The translations under genes were made by a program, and so were the position numbers. From positions 1,103,501-1,167,500 of the forward strand of contig NBNI01000007.1 in assembly GCA_004379135.1 (NCBI GenBank): 64,000 nucleotides of DNA, in the 5' to 3' direction. Of the stretch, positions 23,796 to 36,359 are shown one piece after another. This DNA is from Acidimicrobiales bacterium mtb01 (GTDB taxonomy: Bacteria > Actinomycetota > Acidimicrobiia > Acidimicrobiales > Ilumatobacteraceae). Below the pieces are notes generated by a model. That model was not told where the DNA came from. It did not search any database and saw only the letters and a program-made list of their open reading frames with translations. Position 1 is the first letter of the stretch. Each line of letters begins with the position of its first letter.

Positions 23796-24808
23796 CACGC
23801 GGGACGACAGTGGGAGACGGTGACTTCGTGGACAAGGTGACGACCAAGCGGATGGCCCTCTACTCGGGGCGCACCCACCTGGCCCTGGCCCACGAAGTGG
23901 CACAACACCTCGGCATCGAACTCGGAGACCCCAATCTCGTCGAATTCGCCAATGGCGAAGTGCGGCCCCGCTTCGGCGAGAGCGTTCGCGGTTGCGACGT
24001 CTTCATCATGCAGAGCCACTTCGGTTGCGACGGACGCAGCATCAACGACTCGATCATGGAGCAGCTCATCATGATCGACGCCGCGCAGCGCGCGTCGGCC
24101 AAGCGCATCACGGCTGTGTGCCCCTTCTACGGCTACGCGCGCCAGGACCGCAAGGCCGAGGGACGCGAACCGATCACCGCCCGATTGGTCGCCGACCTGT
24201 TCAAGGCGGCCGGCGCCAAGCGCATGGTGTCGATCGATCTCCACAGCGGGCAGATCCAGGGTTTCTTCGACGGCCCGGTCGACCACCTCACGGCCATGCC
24301 GGTGATCGAGCAGTACATCCGCGACAACGCAAAGGATCCGGTGATCGTGTCGCCCGATGCCGGTCGCATCAAGGTCGCCGAGCGCATGCAGCAGCACCTC
24401 GGCGCCGACCTGGCCTTCGTGTACAAGCGTCGCCCGAAGGGCACCACCAACACCGCCCAGGCCCTCGACGTGATCGGCGATGTCGAGGGTCGGCTGTGCA
24501 TCCTCACCGACGACATGATCGACACCGGCGGAACCATCGTCTCGGCCGCGCACTTGCTGCTCGACAAGGGAGCGACCGAAGTCTGGGCCATGGCCAGCCA
24601 CGGAGTCCTGTCCGGTCCGGCCGTCGAGCGGCTCGAGAAGTCGCGAATCGACCGCGTCATCCTCACCAACACCCTGCCGCTCGCTCCCGAGAAGCGGATC
24701 GGCAAGATCCAGGTGTTGTCAGTGGCGCCGATCATCGCCGACGCGTTGTCGGCCGTCTTCGACGACACCTCGGTCTCGGAGATCTTCGGCGGCGAGAACC
24801 AGGCCTGA
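23792..24808 (+). CDS. prs: Ribose-phosphate pyrophosphokinase
   Basis: Makes PRPP from ribose-5-phosphate and ATP for nucleotide, His and Trp synthesis. 338 residues from GTG 23792, which overlaps the glmU stop; a start at GTG 23828 (VDKVTTKRMALYSG) would give a more standard length. Key segments: SGRTHLALAHEVAQHLG, FANGEVRPRFGESVRG, the flexible loop YARQDRKAEGREPITARLV, DLHSGQIQGFFDGPVDHL, and the PRPP-binding loop TDDMIDTGGTIVSAA. glmU-prs order is common in actinobacteria and firmicutes. Confidence 0.95.
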   Translation: MTRGTTVGDGDFVDKVTTKRMALYSGRTHLALAHEVAQHLGIELGDPNLVEFANGEVRPRFGESVRGCDVFIMQSHFGCDGRSINDSIMEQLIMIDAAQRASAKRITAVCPFYGYARQDRKAEGREPITARLVADLFKAAGAKRMVSIDLHSGQIQGFFDGPVDHLTAMPVIEQYIRDNAKDPVIVSPDAGRIKVAERMQQHLGADLAFVYKRRPKGTTNTAQALDVIGDVEGRLCILTDDMIDTGGTIVSAAHLLLDKGATEVWAMASHGVLSGPAVERLEKSRIDRVILTNTLPLAPEKRIGKIQVLSVAPIIADALSAVFDDTSVSEIFGGENQA

Positions 24809-24815
24809 CCAGGCC

Positions 24816-24840
24816 GAACCGGCCCCACCGGGTCGGGTTC
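24816..24840 (+). terminator. Hairpin after prs
   Basis: GAACC-GG-CCC pairs with GGG-TC-GGGTTC around a short loop, giving an interrupted stem 8 nt after the prs stop. No T-run follows, so it may stop transcription weakly or act only as an mRNA end. Confidence 0.35.
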
Positions 24841-24879
24841 ACATCGCGTCCGACGGGTAGGAACCGACCGATCCGGCCG

Positions 24880-24885
24880 TAGTAT
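24880..24885 (+). promoter_or_regulatory. -10 box (TAGTAT) for rplY
   Basis: TAGTAT lies 67 nt before ATG 24953. This gene is one of the minority with a leader and a ribosome site (GAGAGGT). It probably opens the rplY-pth-mfd run. Confidence 0.4.
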
Positions 24886-24952
24886 TCCAGGCTGTTTCTG
24901 TTCCACGGGCCGCACGTGTGCCCGCGGTACGCATCGAATCGAGAGGTCGTCC

Positions 24953-25582
24953 ATGTCCACCACGCTGAATCTCAAGTCGGGCCGCGCGAACGGCACGGGT
25001 GCCTCCCGTCGTCTGCGTCGTGACGAGCAGATCCCCGGCGTCCTCTACGGACAGGGAATGGCTCCGGTCTCGGTCACCGTCGATCGCCGCGACCTTCGTG
25101 TCGCACTCTCGGGTGCCGCCGGCGTCAACACCATCCTCAATCTCGAGGTCGACGGCTCGTCGTACCCCGCGGTCATCAAGGAATTGCAGCGTCACCCGGT
25201 GCGTCGCACCGTGTCGCACGTCGACTTCCTCCGCATCAACCTCGACGAAGAACTCACCATCGCCGTGCCGGTTCGCCTCGTGGGCGAAGCCAAGGCGGTT
25301 CTCGCCGAGGGCGGACTGGTCGACCCGTCGCAGGACACGATCGACATCGTCACCACTCCGGCCAACATGCCGTCGGAAATCACCATCGACATCTCGGGCA
25401 TGCATCCCGGTCAGGTCATCCGCTTGTCGCAGATCGCCCTCCCGGCCGGCACGCGTGCGCTGGGCGACCCCGATCTCCCGATCGTGACCGCCATCGCCGG
25501 CTCTCGCGCCGAGACCTCGGCCGCGGCCGCACCGGCGGCCGAAGGTGCACCGGCTGCTGAGGCGCCCAAGACCGAGGGCTGA
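24953..25582 (+). CDS. rplY: 50S ribosomal protein bL25 (CTC form)
   Basis: A 209-residue long-form bL25/CTC protein that binds 5S rRNA. The N-terminal domain has SGRANGTGASRRLRRDEQIPG, VLYGQG and VIKELQRHPVRRTVSHVDFLRI; the C-terminal TL5-like domain has VPVRLVGEAKAVLAEGGLVD and ISGMHPGQVIRLSQIALP. It ends in an Ala/Pro/Glu-rich tail. ATG 24953 has GAGAGGT 5 nt upstream. pth follows after 5 nt, the usual rplY-pth pair. Confidence 0.95.
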   Translation: MSTTLNLKSGRANGTGASRRLRRDEQIPGVLYGQGMAPVSVTVDRRDLRVALSGAAGVNTILNLEVDGSSYPAVIKELQRHPVRRTVSHVDFLRINLDEELTIAVPVRLVGEAKAVLAEGGLVDPSQDTIDIVTTPANMPSEITIDISGMHPGQVIRLSQIALPAGTRALGDPDLPIVTAIAGSRAETSAAAAPAAEGAPAAEAPKTEG

Positions 25583-25587
25583 TCCGG

Positions 25588-26232
25588 ATGGGCCTCTTCG
25601 GCCGTTCGGACAAGGAGTCGAGCACGAGGGGCATGTCGTCGGGCAACAACACCTTCGACTTTCTCGTCGTCGGTTTGGGCAATCCCGGCAAGCAGTACGC
25701 CCGCACTCGCCACAACGTCGGCGAAGAGGTCGTGGCTCTTCTCGCATCGCGCCACGGCGGTTCGTTGAAGACGTCGCGCGATCACGCGCTCGTCGACGAC
25801 ATCCGGATCGGATCGAAGCGAGTGGTGCTCGCCTTTCCGACCACCTTCATGAACGAGAGCGGTCGAGCCGTTCGCGCGCTGAGCCGACGGTACGGGTTCA
25901 ATCGCGGACCGATCGCCGATCGCCTGGTCGTCGTGCACGACGAACTCGACCTGCCGCCCGGAACCGTTCGAGTGAAAGTTGGCGGCGGCCTCGGTGGACA
26001 CAACGGACTTCGCAGCATCACAGCCGACCTCGGCACTCAGGACTACATCCGAGTTCGCATCGGAGTGGGCAAGCCGGTCAACAAGGAACAGGGCGCCAAT
26101 CACGTACTGAGCAAGGTTCCGGCCGCCGAGCGCCAGACCCTCGACGTGGGCGTGCAGATCGCCGCCGATGCCGTCGAACGAATCGTGGCCGAGGGTGCTA
26201 CCGCCGCGATGAACGCGTTCAACGGCCAGTGA
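25588..26232 (+). CDS. pth: Peptidyl-tRNA hydrolase
   Basis: A 214-residue Pth1 enzyme that frees tRNA from stalled peptidyl-tRNA. Active-site parts: VGLGNPGKQYARTRHNVG (catalytic His in RHNVG), FPTTFMNESGRAV (Asn), VVHDELDLPPG (Asp), and GGGLGGHNGLRSI. The first 22 residues (MGLFGRSDKESSTRG) are an unusual extension before the conserved strand, so ATG 25636 (MSSGNNTFDF) is an alternative start. Confidence 0.94.
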   Translation: MGLFGRSDKESSTRGMSSGNNTFDFLVVGLGNPGKQYARTRHNVGEEVVALLASRHGGSLKTSRDHALVDDIRIGSKRVVLAFPTTFMNESGRAVRALSRRYGFNRGPIADRLVVVHDELDLPPGTVRVKVGGGLGGHNGLRSITADLGTQDYIRVRIGVGKPVNKEQGANHVLSKVPAAERQTLDVGVQIAADAVERIVAEGATAAMNAFNGQ

Positions 26233-26242
26233 GGTTCATCCA

Positions 26243-29200
26243 GTGAGCACCGTGGCACCCGCGATCGACGGCGTATCCGGCGATCGTTCGGTGGCGGGGG
26301 TTCTCGCGTCGTTGCCGAGCCGGCTGCGCGACGATCGTGCGCTCGTCTCCTTGCTCGGATCGACCGATGGGGTGCTCGCCGTTCCCGATCCGGCGCGAGC
26401 CATCGCCATCGCGGCCCTGGCCGAACTCTCGGGACGACGTCCGCTGGTGGTGGCCTGCCCCACCGGAACCATGGCCGGCCAGTTGTTCGACGATCTCGTG
26501 TCGTTCGTGCCCGCCGACGACGTGGCCCTGTTCCCGGCCTGGGAGACGCTTCCGTTCGAACGCGTGAGCCCGAGCGTCGAAACCATGGGACGGCGACTCG
26601 AAGTGATCTGGCGACTCGGCGATGCCGAGCGAGTTCCTCGCATCATCGTGTCGAGCATGCGCGCACTTCTGCAGCAACTCGCTCCGCGCTCGGCAGGAGC
26701 CGAACCAGTCGTCGTGAGCAAGGGTGCGATCCTCGACCCCACTGAAATCGTTCGCCGTCTGGTGAACATGGGTTATCGGCGGGAGGAGATCGTCGAACAC
26801 CGCGGCGAGGTCGCCCAACGCGGCGCCATCGTCGACGTGTTCCCGTCGACGGCCGACCAGCCGATCCGCATCGACTTGTGGGGCGACGAGGTCGATCGCC
26901 TCACCACGTTCTCGGTGCACGACCAACGCAGCGATCGCGATCTCGACGAAGCGCTGATCTTCCCGGCCCGCGAACTCGTGCTCGACGACGATCTGCGCGA
27001 GCGTGCCGGTCGACTCGTGGCCACCGAACCATGGGGTCGCGAGCACTGGGAGCGCCTCGGCGAAGGTTCGTTGTTCGACGGCATGGAGAGCTGGCTTCCC
27101 TGGCTCGTCGACGAACCGACGCTCCTCACCGATCTCCTCGACGGTCGAGCCGGCGGAACGGACACGGGTTCGCGAGCCAAGGTCGTTCTCGTCGAGCCGC
27201 GCCGACTGCGCGACCGTGCCGACGACCTGCTGGCCGAGGAAGACGACCTGGCGCGCGCCTTGGCGTCCACCTGGGCTCGCGATCCCGACAAGGAATTCCC
27301 CCGCCTGCACACCGCACCCGATCGTCTGCTCGGCGAGCGGCGCGGATCGTGGAACCTCATTCCGGTGGCCGACGGTCCCGATGTTCCACTCGTCGAAGCC
27401 AGCGGTTGGGGCGCGACGGCCGGCATCGGAGAAGGGTTCAGCGAACGACTCCGACAACTCCTCTCCAACGATTACCGCGTGGTCGTCGCGGCCGATGGAG
27501 TCGGCTCGGCCGATCGCATGGCGAGCGTTCTCGCCGAGAACGGCGTCGACTTCTCGTTGGCGACGAACTTCGACGGAACGACGGGGCCGCTCGATCTCAC
27601 GGGGCGCGGAGGCGTGATCGTGATCGCTCCGCTCCATCGCAGTTTCACGATTCCGTCGGCCAAGGTCGCGGTGATCGCCGAGGCCGACATCACCGGTCGA
27701 CGCCGCGCCCACCGGCAGCCGAGGCGTCGACCGCGTTCGTCGGCGAGCGTCTTCGAGGATCTGAAGCCCGGCAACTACGTCGTGCACTACGTGCACGGTG
27801 TGGGCAAGTACGAGGGCATGGTGAAGCGCACCATCGGGGGCATCGAGCGCGATTACCTGCTCCTCGCGTACAAGGGCGGCGACAAGCTCTACGTCCCGTC
27901 CGACCAGATCGACACGGTTCGTCAATACGTCGGCGGCGAGACTCCGACGCTGCATCGCCTCGGGGGTGCCGACTTCGCGCGCTCGAAGTCGAAGGTGCGC
28001 AGCGCGGTTCGCGAGATCGCGCAGGAGCTCGTGGTGCTGTACCAGAAGCGCGTCACCGCCGAACGGCCTGCCTTTCCGATCGACACTCCATGGCAGCACG
28101 CGATGGAGGATGCCTTCCCGTACGTGGAGACACCCGATCAGAAGAAGGCCATCGACGAGATCAAGTCGGACATGGAGCGGACGTATCCGATGGATCGCCT
28201 GGTGTGCGGCGACGTCGGATTCGGCAAGACCGAGGTCGCGGTGCGCGCGGCGTTCAAGGCGATCCAGGACGGACGACAGGTGGCGGTTCTCGTACCCACC
28301 ACTCTTCTCGCGGCCCAGCACGGCAACACGTTCGCCGAGCGGTTTGCCGGCTATCCGATCAGGGTCGAAGTGCTCTCGCGATTCCTCACGACAGCCGAGG
28401 CGAATCGTGTGATCGCCGGCATCGAGAGCGGCGATGTCGACTGCGTGATCGGCACGCATCGCCTCCTCGCGAGCGGAGTGAAGTTCAAGAATCTCGGCCT
28501 CCTGGTCGTCGACGAAGAGCAGCGGTTCGGCGTTCAACACAAAGAAGCCATGAAGCACCTCAAGACGAACGTCGACGTGCTCACGTTGTCGGCCACCCCG
28601 ATCCCCCGAACGCTCGAGATGAGCCTGGTCGGAATCCGCGATCTGAGCCTGTTGCAGACTCCCCCCGCCGACCGCCAACCGATCCTCACGTTCGTGGGCC
28701 AATACGACGAACGCGTGGCGGTCGAGGCGATCCGGCGCGAACTCCTCCGCGAAGGCCAGGTGTTCTGGGTGCACAACCGCGTGCAATCGATCGACGAATG
28801 CGCGAGTCGACTGCGCGAATTGGTTCCGGAGGCTCGCATCGCCGTGGCCCATGGGCAAATGGACGAGGGCACCCTCGAACAAGTGGTGCTCGATTTCTGG
28901 GACGGCAACTACGACGTGCTCGTGTGCACCACCATCATCGAGAGCGGAATCGACATGCCGGCCGTCAACACGTTGGTGGTCGAACGCGCCGATCTCCTGG
29001 GCCTCGGGCAGATGCACCAGTTGCGTGGACGAGTGGGTCGCAGCGGTCAGCGCGCGTACGCCTATCTCTTCCACCCGCGCGACAAGTCGCTGTCGGAGGA
29101 CGCGTACGAAAGGCTCCGGACGATCGGCGAGGCCACCGATCTCGGTTCGGGCTTCAAGATCGCCATGCGCGACCTCGAGATCCGCGGCGCCGGCAATCTC

Positions 29201-29752
29201 CTCGGCGAGGCCCAGAGCGGGCACATCGCCGCGGTCGGATACGACCTCTACTGCCAGATGGTCACCGAGGCGGTCGGCGAGATGAAGGGCGAGACGCCCG
29301 CCGCGCCATCCGAAATCAAGATCGACGTTCCGAGCAACGCGTTCCTCCCGAAGGACTACGTCGCGAAGGAGGAACTGCGCCTCGAGGCGTACCGCCGACT
29401 CGCGACCGTCACCACCTCGGCCGAGGTCGACGACATCCGCAACGAATGGATCGATCGCTACGGGCCCGTTCCCGAGCCGGCCGCGATGCTGCTCGACGTG
29501 GGCCGCTTGCGCGCCGAATGCCATCGACTCGGCATCAAGGAGATGGTCGTCACCGCTTCCGACGCGCGCATCGCGCCGTTGGTCCTGAAGGTGTCCGAGT
29601 CGATGCGGCTCAAGCGCCTGGCCAAGGACGCGATCGTGAAGGAGGCGCTCCAGCAGATCATCGTCCCCATCTCCCGCCGCGACGAGCCCGTGTCGTACGT
29701 CCTGCGACTCCTCGACGAGCTGGTTCCGCCCGACAAAGACGCCACGAACTAA
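26243..29752 (+). CDS. mfd: Transcription-repair coupling factor Mfd
   Basis: A 1169-residue SF2 translocase that removes stalled RNA polymerase and recruits UvrA. Domains: UvrB-like N-terminal part (ACPTGTMAGQLFDDLVSF, FPAWETLPFERVSPS), RNA-polymerase-interacting CarD-like domain (KPGNYVVHYVHGVGKYEGM, about 510), translocase with Walker A GDVGFGKTEVA (about 655), VVDEEQRFGVQHKE, LSATPIPRTLEMS, HGQMDEGTLEQVVLDF and RGRVGRSGQRAYAY, then the TRCF C-terminal domain (from about 1010). Its TAA stop is shared with the -10 box of the next gene. GTG 26243 is the start. Confidence 0.96.
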   Translation: MSTVAPAIDGVSGDRSVAGVLASLPSRLRDDRALVSLLGSTDGVLAVPDPARAIAIAALAELSGRRPLVVACPTGTMAGQLFDDLVSFVPADDVALFPAWETLPFERVSPSVETMGRRLEVIWRLGDAERVPRIIVSSMRALLQQLAPRSAGAEPVVVSKGAILDPTEIVRRLVNMGYRREEIVEHRGEVAQRGAIVDVFPSTADQPIRIDLWGDEVDRLTTFSVHDQRSDRDLDEALIFPARELVLDDDLRERAGRLVATEPWGREHWERLGEGSLFDGMESWLPWLVDEPTLLTDLLDGRAGGTDTGSRAKVVLVEPRRLRDRADDLLAEEDDLARALASTWARDPDKEFPRLHTAPDRLLGERRGSWNLIPVADGPDVPLVEASGWGATAGIGEGFSERLRQLLSNDYRVVVAADGVGSADRMASVLAENGVDFSLATNFDGTTGPLDLTGRGGVIVIAPLHRSFTIPSAKVAVIAEADITGRRRAHRQPRRRPRSSASVFEDLKPGNYVVHYVHGVGKYEGMVKRTIGGIERDYLLLAYKGGDKLYVPSDQIDTVRQYVGGETPTLHRLGGADFARSKSKVRSAVREIAQELVVLYQKRVTAERPAFPIDTPWQHAMEDAFPYVETPDQKKAIDEIKSDMERTYPMDRLVCGDVGFGKTEVAVRAAFKAIQDGRQVAVLVPTTLLAAQHGNTFAERFAGYPIRVEVLSRFLTTAEANRVIAGIESGDVDCVIGTHRLLASGVKFKNLGLLVVDEEQRFGVQHKEAMKHLKTNVDVLTLSATPIPRTLEMSLVGIRDLSLLQTPPADRQPILTFVGQYDERVAVEAIRRELLREGQVFWVHNRVQSIDECASRLRELVPEARIAVAHGQMDEGTLEQVVLDFWDGNYDVLVCTTIIESGIDMPAVNTLVVERADLLGLGQMHQLRGRVGRSGQRAYAYLFHPRDKSLSEDAYERLRTIGEATDLGSGFKIAMRDLEIRGAGNLLGEAQSGHIAAVGYDLYCQMVTEAVGEMKGETPAAPSEIKIDVPSNAFLPKDYVAKEELRLEAYRRLATVTTSAEVDDIRNEWIDRYGPVPEPAAMLLDVGRLRAECHRLGIKEMVVTASDARIAPLVLKVSESMRLKRLAKDAIVKEALQQIIVPISRRDEPVSYVLRLLDELVPPDKDATN

Positions 29753-29755
29753 CTT
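29750..29755 (+). promoter_or_regulatory. -10 box (TAACTT) overlapping the mfd stop codon
   Basis: The TAA stop of mfd is the first half of TAACTT, which ends 6 nt before GTG 29762. Confidence 0.5.
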
Positions 29756-29761
29756 CGCACC

Positions 29762-30679
29762 GTGATCCCGTTTCGCCGCCTCGTCCTCGCCGTCGCTCCC
29801 CTGGCCGTCCTCGCGCCTGCGTTGTCGTCGTGCTCGTCGGTTCGCAACGACGCGATCACCGTCAACGGCGAGTCGCTGTCACGCTCCGATTTCGACGAGA
29901 TCGTCGTCGGCTACGCCGCCGGATTCCCCGGTTCGGTTCTCGAGACCGGTGCGGTCAACGCATCGATGGCCCGCGGCTTCCTCACCGACTGGGCCATCAC
30001 GCAGATCTACGCCACCCGACTCGAAGCCGACGGAGTAGCGGTCACCGATCGACAACTCGCCGACGCGCGCGAAGGCCTGGCGCGTCAGACCGGTTTCGCC
30101 GAGGCCTCCGAGGCGGCGCAGAACTTCTACGTGTACGCCGCGGCGGTGCGAGCCGCGTTCGAGGAGCAATACGGTCTCACCGACGACGAAATCGGCGATC
30201 TGTACGACGCCGGCCCGTCGTCGTCGAAGGTGTACTGCCTGCGCGGCATCCTCACCGCCGACGAGCCGCGAATCGGCGAAGCGGCGCTTCGTCTGGCCAC
30301 CGGCGAGGACTTCGCCGCGGTGGCCGCCGAGATCTCCACCGATCCCACCAAGGTGAACGGCGGCATCCTCCAGAATCCGCGCACCGGTGGCGCGTGCCTC
30401 GACGAGGAGACCCTGCTCGGTCAGGTGGCCCCGCAATTCGCCGAAGCCTTGGCCGGCGTGGGCATCGACGAACCCACCGCGCCGTTCGAGATCCCCAATG
30501 TGGGCTGGGTCATCCTGATCATGCGTCCCTTCGACGAGGTGGTCGACGGCGTGCGCGACGTCATCGCTCAACCCGGCTTGGCCGAACTGCGCGACGAGTT
30601 GCTGCGTGACGCCGACGTGTCGGTCGGATCGCAGTACGGCCGTTGGGACGCATCCAAGGGTGAAGTGATCCCGTTCTGA
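29762..30679 (+). CDS. Lipoprotein of the SurA/PrsA type (parvulin-like)
   Basis: A 305-residue lipoprotein: basic start, hydrophobic core and lipobox LSSC (cysteine at about residue 24). The N-terminal helical chaperone-like part (ITVNGESLSRSDFDEIV, then DWAITQIYATRLEADG) is typical of SurA/PrsA foldases. The central segment (VYCLRGILTADEPRIGEAAL ... FAAVAAEISTDP) follows the order of a parvulin PPIase domain (about 155-265), although the usual GGxLG turn is GGILQN. It would help fold exported proteins. mazG follows with a CTGA overlap. Confidence 0.75.
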   Translation: MIPFRRLVLAVAPLAVLAPALSSCSSVRNDAITVNGESLSRSDFDEIVVGYAAGFPGSVLETGAVNASMARGFLTDWAITQIYATRLEADGVAVTDRQLADAREGLARQTGFAEASEAAQNFYVYAAAVRAAFEEQYGLTDDEIGDLYDAGPSSSKVYCLRGILTADEPRIGEAALRLATGEDFAAVAAEISTDPTKVNGGILQNPRTGGACLDEETLLGQVAPQFAEALAGVGIDEPTAPFEIPNVGWVILIMRPFDEVVDGVRDVIAQPGLAELRDELLRDADVSVGSQYGRWDASKGEVIPF

Positions 30680-32043
30680 GTCGGCGTCCGCTGATCCACG
30701 TCGCCGGACTCGGTCCGGGTGGTGACGAGTTCGTCACCGACGAGACTCGACGACTGATCTCCGAACACGGGCGGCGTTTCCTGCGCACGGCCGTTCACCC
30801 GAGCGCCCACCTGGCCGGCGACGCCGCCTCGTTCGACTCGGTGTACCAATCGGCCGACACGTTCGACGACGTGTACCACGAGATCGCCGACCGGCTCGTG
30901 GATGCGGCCGCCGACGCCGCGGCGAGCGACGAGTCGATCCTCTACTTGGTGCCCGGTTCGCCTCTCGTGCTCGAACGAACCGTGCAGAGACTGCGCGCCG
31001 ATTCGCGCGTCGACGTCGCATTGCACCCCGCGATCGGATTCCTCGACCTCGTGTGGGCCCGCTTGGCGATCGATCCGATCGAATCAGGTGTCGCATTGGT
31101 CGACGGACACGAGTTCGCTTCCGCCGCGGCCGGAGTGAGCGGGCCCATGCTCGTGGCCCACTGCCACGCCAACTGGGTGCTGTCCGACATCAAGTTGGCG
31201 GCCGACGAAACCGGAGCCGGCGAGAACGACGACGTCGAAGCGATCGTTCTGCATCATCTGGGCCTTCCCGACGAACGAATCGTGCGCACCAAGTGGGCGG
31301 ACATCGACCGCGTGATCGAGGCCGACCACCTCACGTCGCTCTTCGTGCCGCGTCTGCGCGAACCAGTGGGCCGAGCGCTGGTGTCGTTCCACGAGTTGGC
31401 TCGCACCCTGCGTCGCGAGTGCCCGTGGGACAAGGAGCAGACGCACCGGTCGCTGGTGACGTATCTCCTCGAGGAGACGTACGAAGTGGTCGACGCGCTG
31501 CTCGCTCTCGACCCCGACGATCCGTCCACCGACGAGGCCCTCGTCGAGGAACTGGGCGACCTGCTGTATCAGATCGAGTTCCACGCGGCGATCGGCGAAC
31601 AAGAGGGTCGCTTCACGATGGCCGATGTCGCCGCGGGCATCCGCGAAAAACTGATCCGTCGCCATCCCCACGTCTTCGGGAATTCGGCCGGAGGCGACAC
31701 CACCATCGCCGAACTCACCACGTCGTGGGAGGAGATCAAGAAGGCGGAACGGGCCGCCAAGGCCGAGGCGAGCGGCGGATCCGCACCCACAGGCCCCTTC
31801 GCCGGAATCCCGATGGCCTCGGGCTCGCTGTCCTACGCCGGCGCGGTTCTCAAGAAAGCCGAACGAGTCGGGCATCCGGTGACGACCGACTCATCCGTCG
31901 ACGTCTCCGCGATCGTCGATGTCGCCGAGCACCTGCTCGCGGTGGTCGCCGAGTGCCGCCGTCGCGACATCGATCCCGAGGTGGCATTGCGAGCCCTGGT
32001 CAACGACCGTCGCCGCGCCGTGGAGCGCGACCTCACCGGCGAT

Positions 32044-32046
<3 letters not shown>
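30676..32046 (+). CDS. mazG: MazG nucleotide pyrophosphohydrolase with N-terminal tetrapyrrole-methylase domain, probable CTG start
   Basis: About 456 residues, of the YabN type: an N-terminal methylase-like domain (LIHVAGLGPGGDEFVTDETR, later YLVPGSPLVLERTVQRL) fused to MazG (about 225-450). MazG residues: LRRECPWDKEQTHRSL, LLEETYEVVDALLAL, LVEELGDLLYQIEFHA, EKLIRRHPHVF. Such enzymes hydrolyse aberrant NTPs. The first in-frame GTG (30841) would delete the start of the methylase domain, and no ATG, GTG or TTG precedes that. CTG 30676 overlaps the preceding stop as CTGA and is the best candidate; CTG 30691 is an alternative. Confidence 0.85.
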
Positions 32047-33348
<1,302 letters not shown>

Positions 33349-33380
33349 ACGCCTGCCACCACCAAGAGACCCGGACCCGG

Positions 33381-33386
33381 CACAAT
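33381..33386 (+). promoter_or_regulatory. -10-like box (CACAAT) for the FtsB-like gene
   Basis: CACAAT ends 6 nt before GTG 33393. It departs from TANNNT at the first base but has the same spacing as the other boxes. Confidence 0.35.
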
Positions 33387-33392
33387 GTCCGG

Positions 33393-33914
33393 GTGGTCCG
33401 GCGCACGACGACACCGAAACGAGGGGCGAGCAAGTCGTCGCGCCCAAAGTCGTCGCGTCACAAGAAACCGAAGAACTCGTCACGTTCGAAACCCGCCGCC
33501 GATCTGACCCGCCCCACGCCACGGGCCGAACGTCTCGTCCCGCGCACGATCGGCCGGATCGCCTTGCTCATCGGTGCCCTGGTGGTGATCGGGTCGTTCG
33601 CCAACTCGTTCCTGGTCCTTCCCGTCCAGTCGTGGTTCGGTCAGCGCACCGAGATCGAGGATCGCCAGGAAGAACTCGACGTGCTGCGCTCGGCCACCGA
33701 CCGGCTCCAGCAGGAGGTCGACCGCCTGAACACGCCGGCCGGGGTGGAGGACGCCGCCCGCGACGAACTGGGGTTCGTGATGGTGGGCGAAGACCGCCGG
33801 ACCGTGGTCGGAACGCCGCAGGCCCCCCTCGACCTCCCCCGCGGCTGGCCCTACGACGTGGTCGACCAGATCGTGACCGCCCGCCAGGCGCAGGCCGTCA
33901 TTCCCGAGCCCTGA
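33393..33914 (+). CDS. FtsB/DivIC-type septum formation initiator
   Basis: A 173-residue bitopic membrane protein. A basic, Ser/Lys-rich cytoplasmic tail (about 1-45) precedes one membrane helix (IALLIGALVVIGSFANSFLV, about 53-72), then a short extracellular coiled coil (EIEDRQEELDVLRSATDRLQ) and the family ending with ARDELGFVMVGE. FtsB/DivIC proteins join FtsL and FtsQ in the divisome. Position after eno is typical for actinobacteria. GTG 33393 is in frame at the -10 box distance. Confidence 0.85.
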   Translation: MVRRTTTPKRGASKSSRPKSSRHKKPKNSSRSKPAADLTRPTPRAERLVPRTIGRIALLIGALVVIGSFANSFLVLPVQSWFGQRTEIEDRQEELDVLRSATDRLQQEVDRLNTPAGVEDAARDELGFVMVGEDRRTVVGTPQAPLDLPRGWPYDVVDQIVTARQAQAVIPEP

Positions 33915-33966
33915 CGCCGCCCCGCGTCACGTCGACCCGACCATGAAGAACCCGCGCGACCAGGAG

Positions 33967-33972
33967 TAAGGT
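33967..33972 (+). promoter_or_regulatory. -10 box (TAAGGT) for the CoxL-like gene
   Basis: TAAGGT lies 45 nt before ATG 34018; a GGGGGT ribosome site precedes the start. This is a leadered gene. Confidence 0.4.
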
Positions 33973-34017
33973 CGCCTCGTCGGGAGTCGTTCCCGGCTGA
34001 TCCAACGGGGGTCTCAC

Positions 34018-36306
<2,289 letters not shown>

Positions 36307-36345
36307 CCAGCCGCCGGCGATGGCCGGGGACCAGGGTCGAACTTG

Positions 36346-36351
36346 TAGCGT
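36346..36351 (+). promoter_or_regulatory. -10 box (TAGCGT) for the ABC exporter operon
   Basis: TAGCGT ends 8 nt before ATG 36360, so the exporter can be transcribed separately from the coxL-like gene. Confidence 0.45.
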
Positions 36352-36359
36352 GCAATGAC

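Noticed and set aside
23796-23830. Frameshift as the cause of the short GlmU
   Set aside because: None of the three frames after the stop continues the beta-helix repeats, and prs begins at once with a GTGA overlap, so a true end is more likely.
26219-30609. Long open frames on both strands over mfd and the PPIase gene
   Set aside because: Their translations are Arg/Ser/Pro-rich or His/Arg-rich without motifs, while the mfd frame has all translocase motifs.
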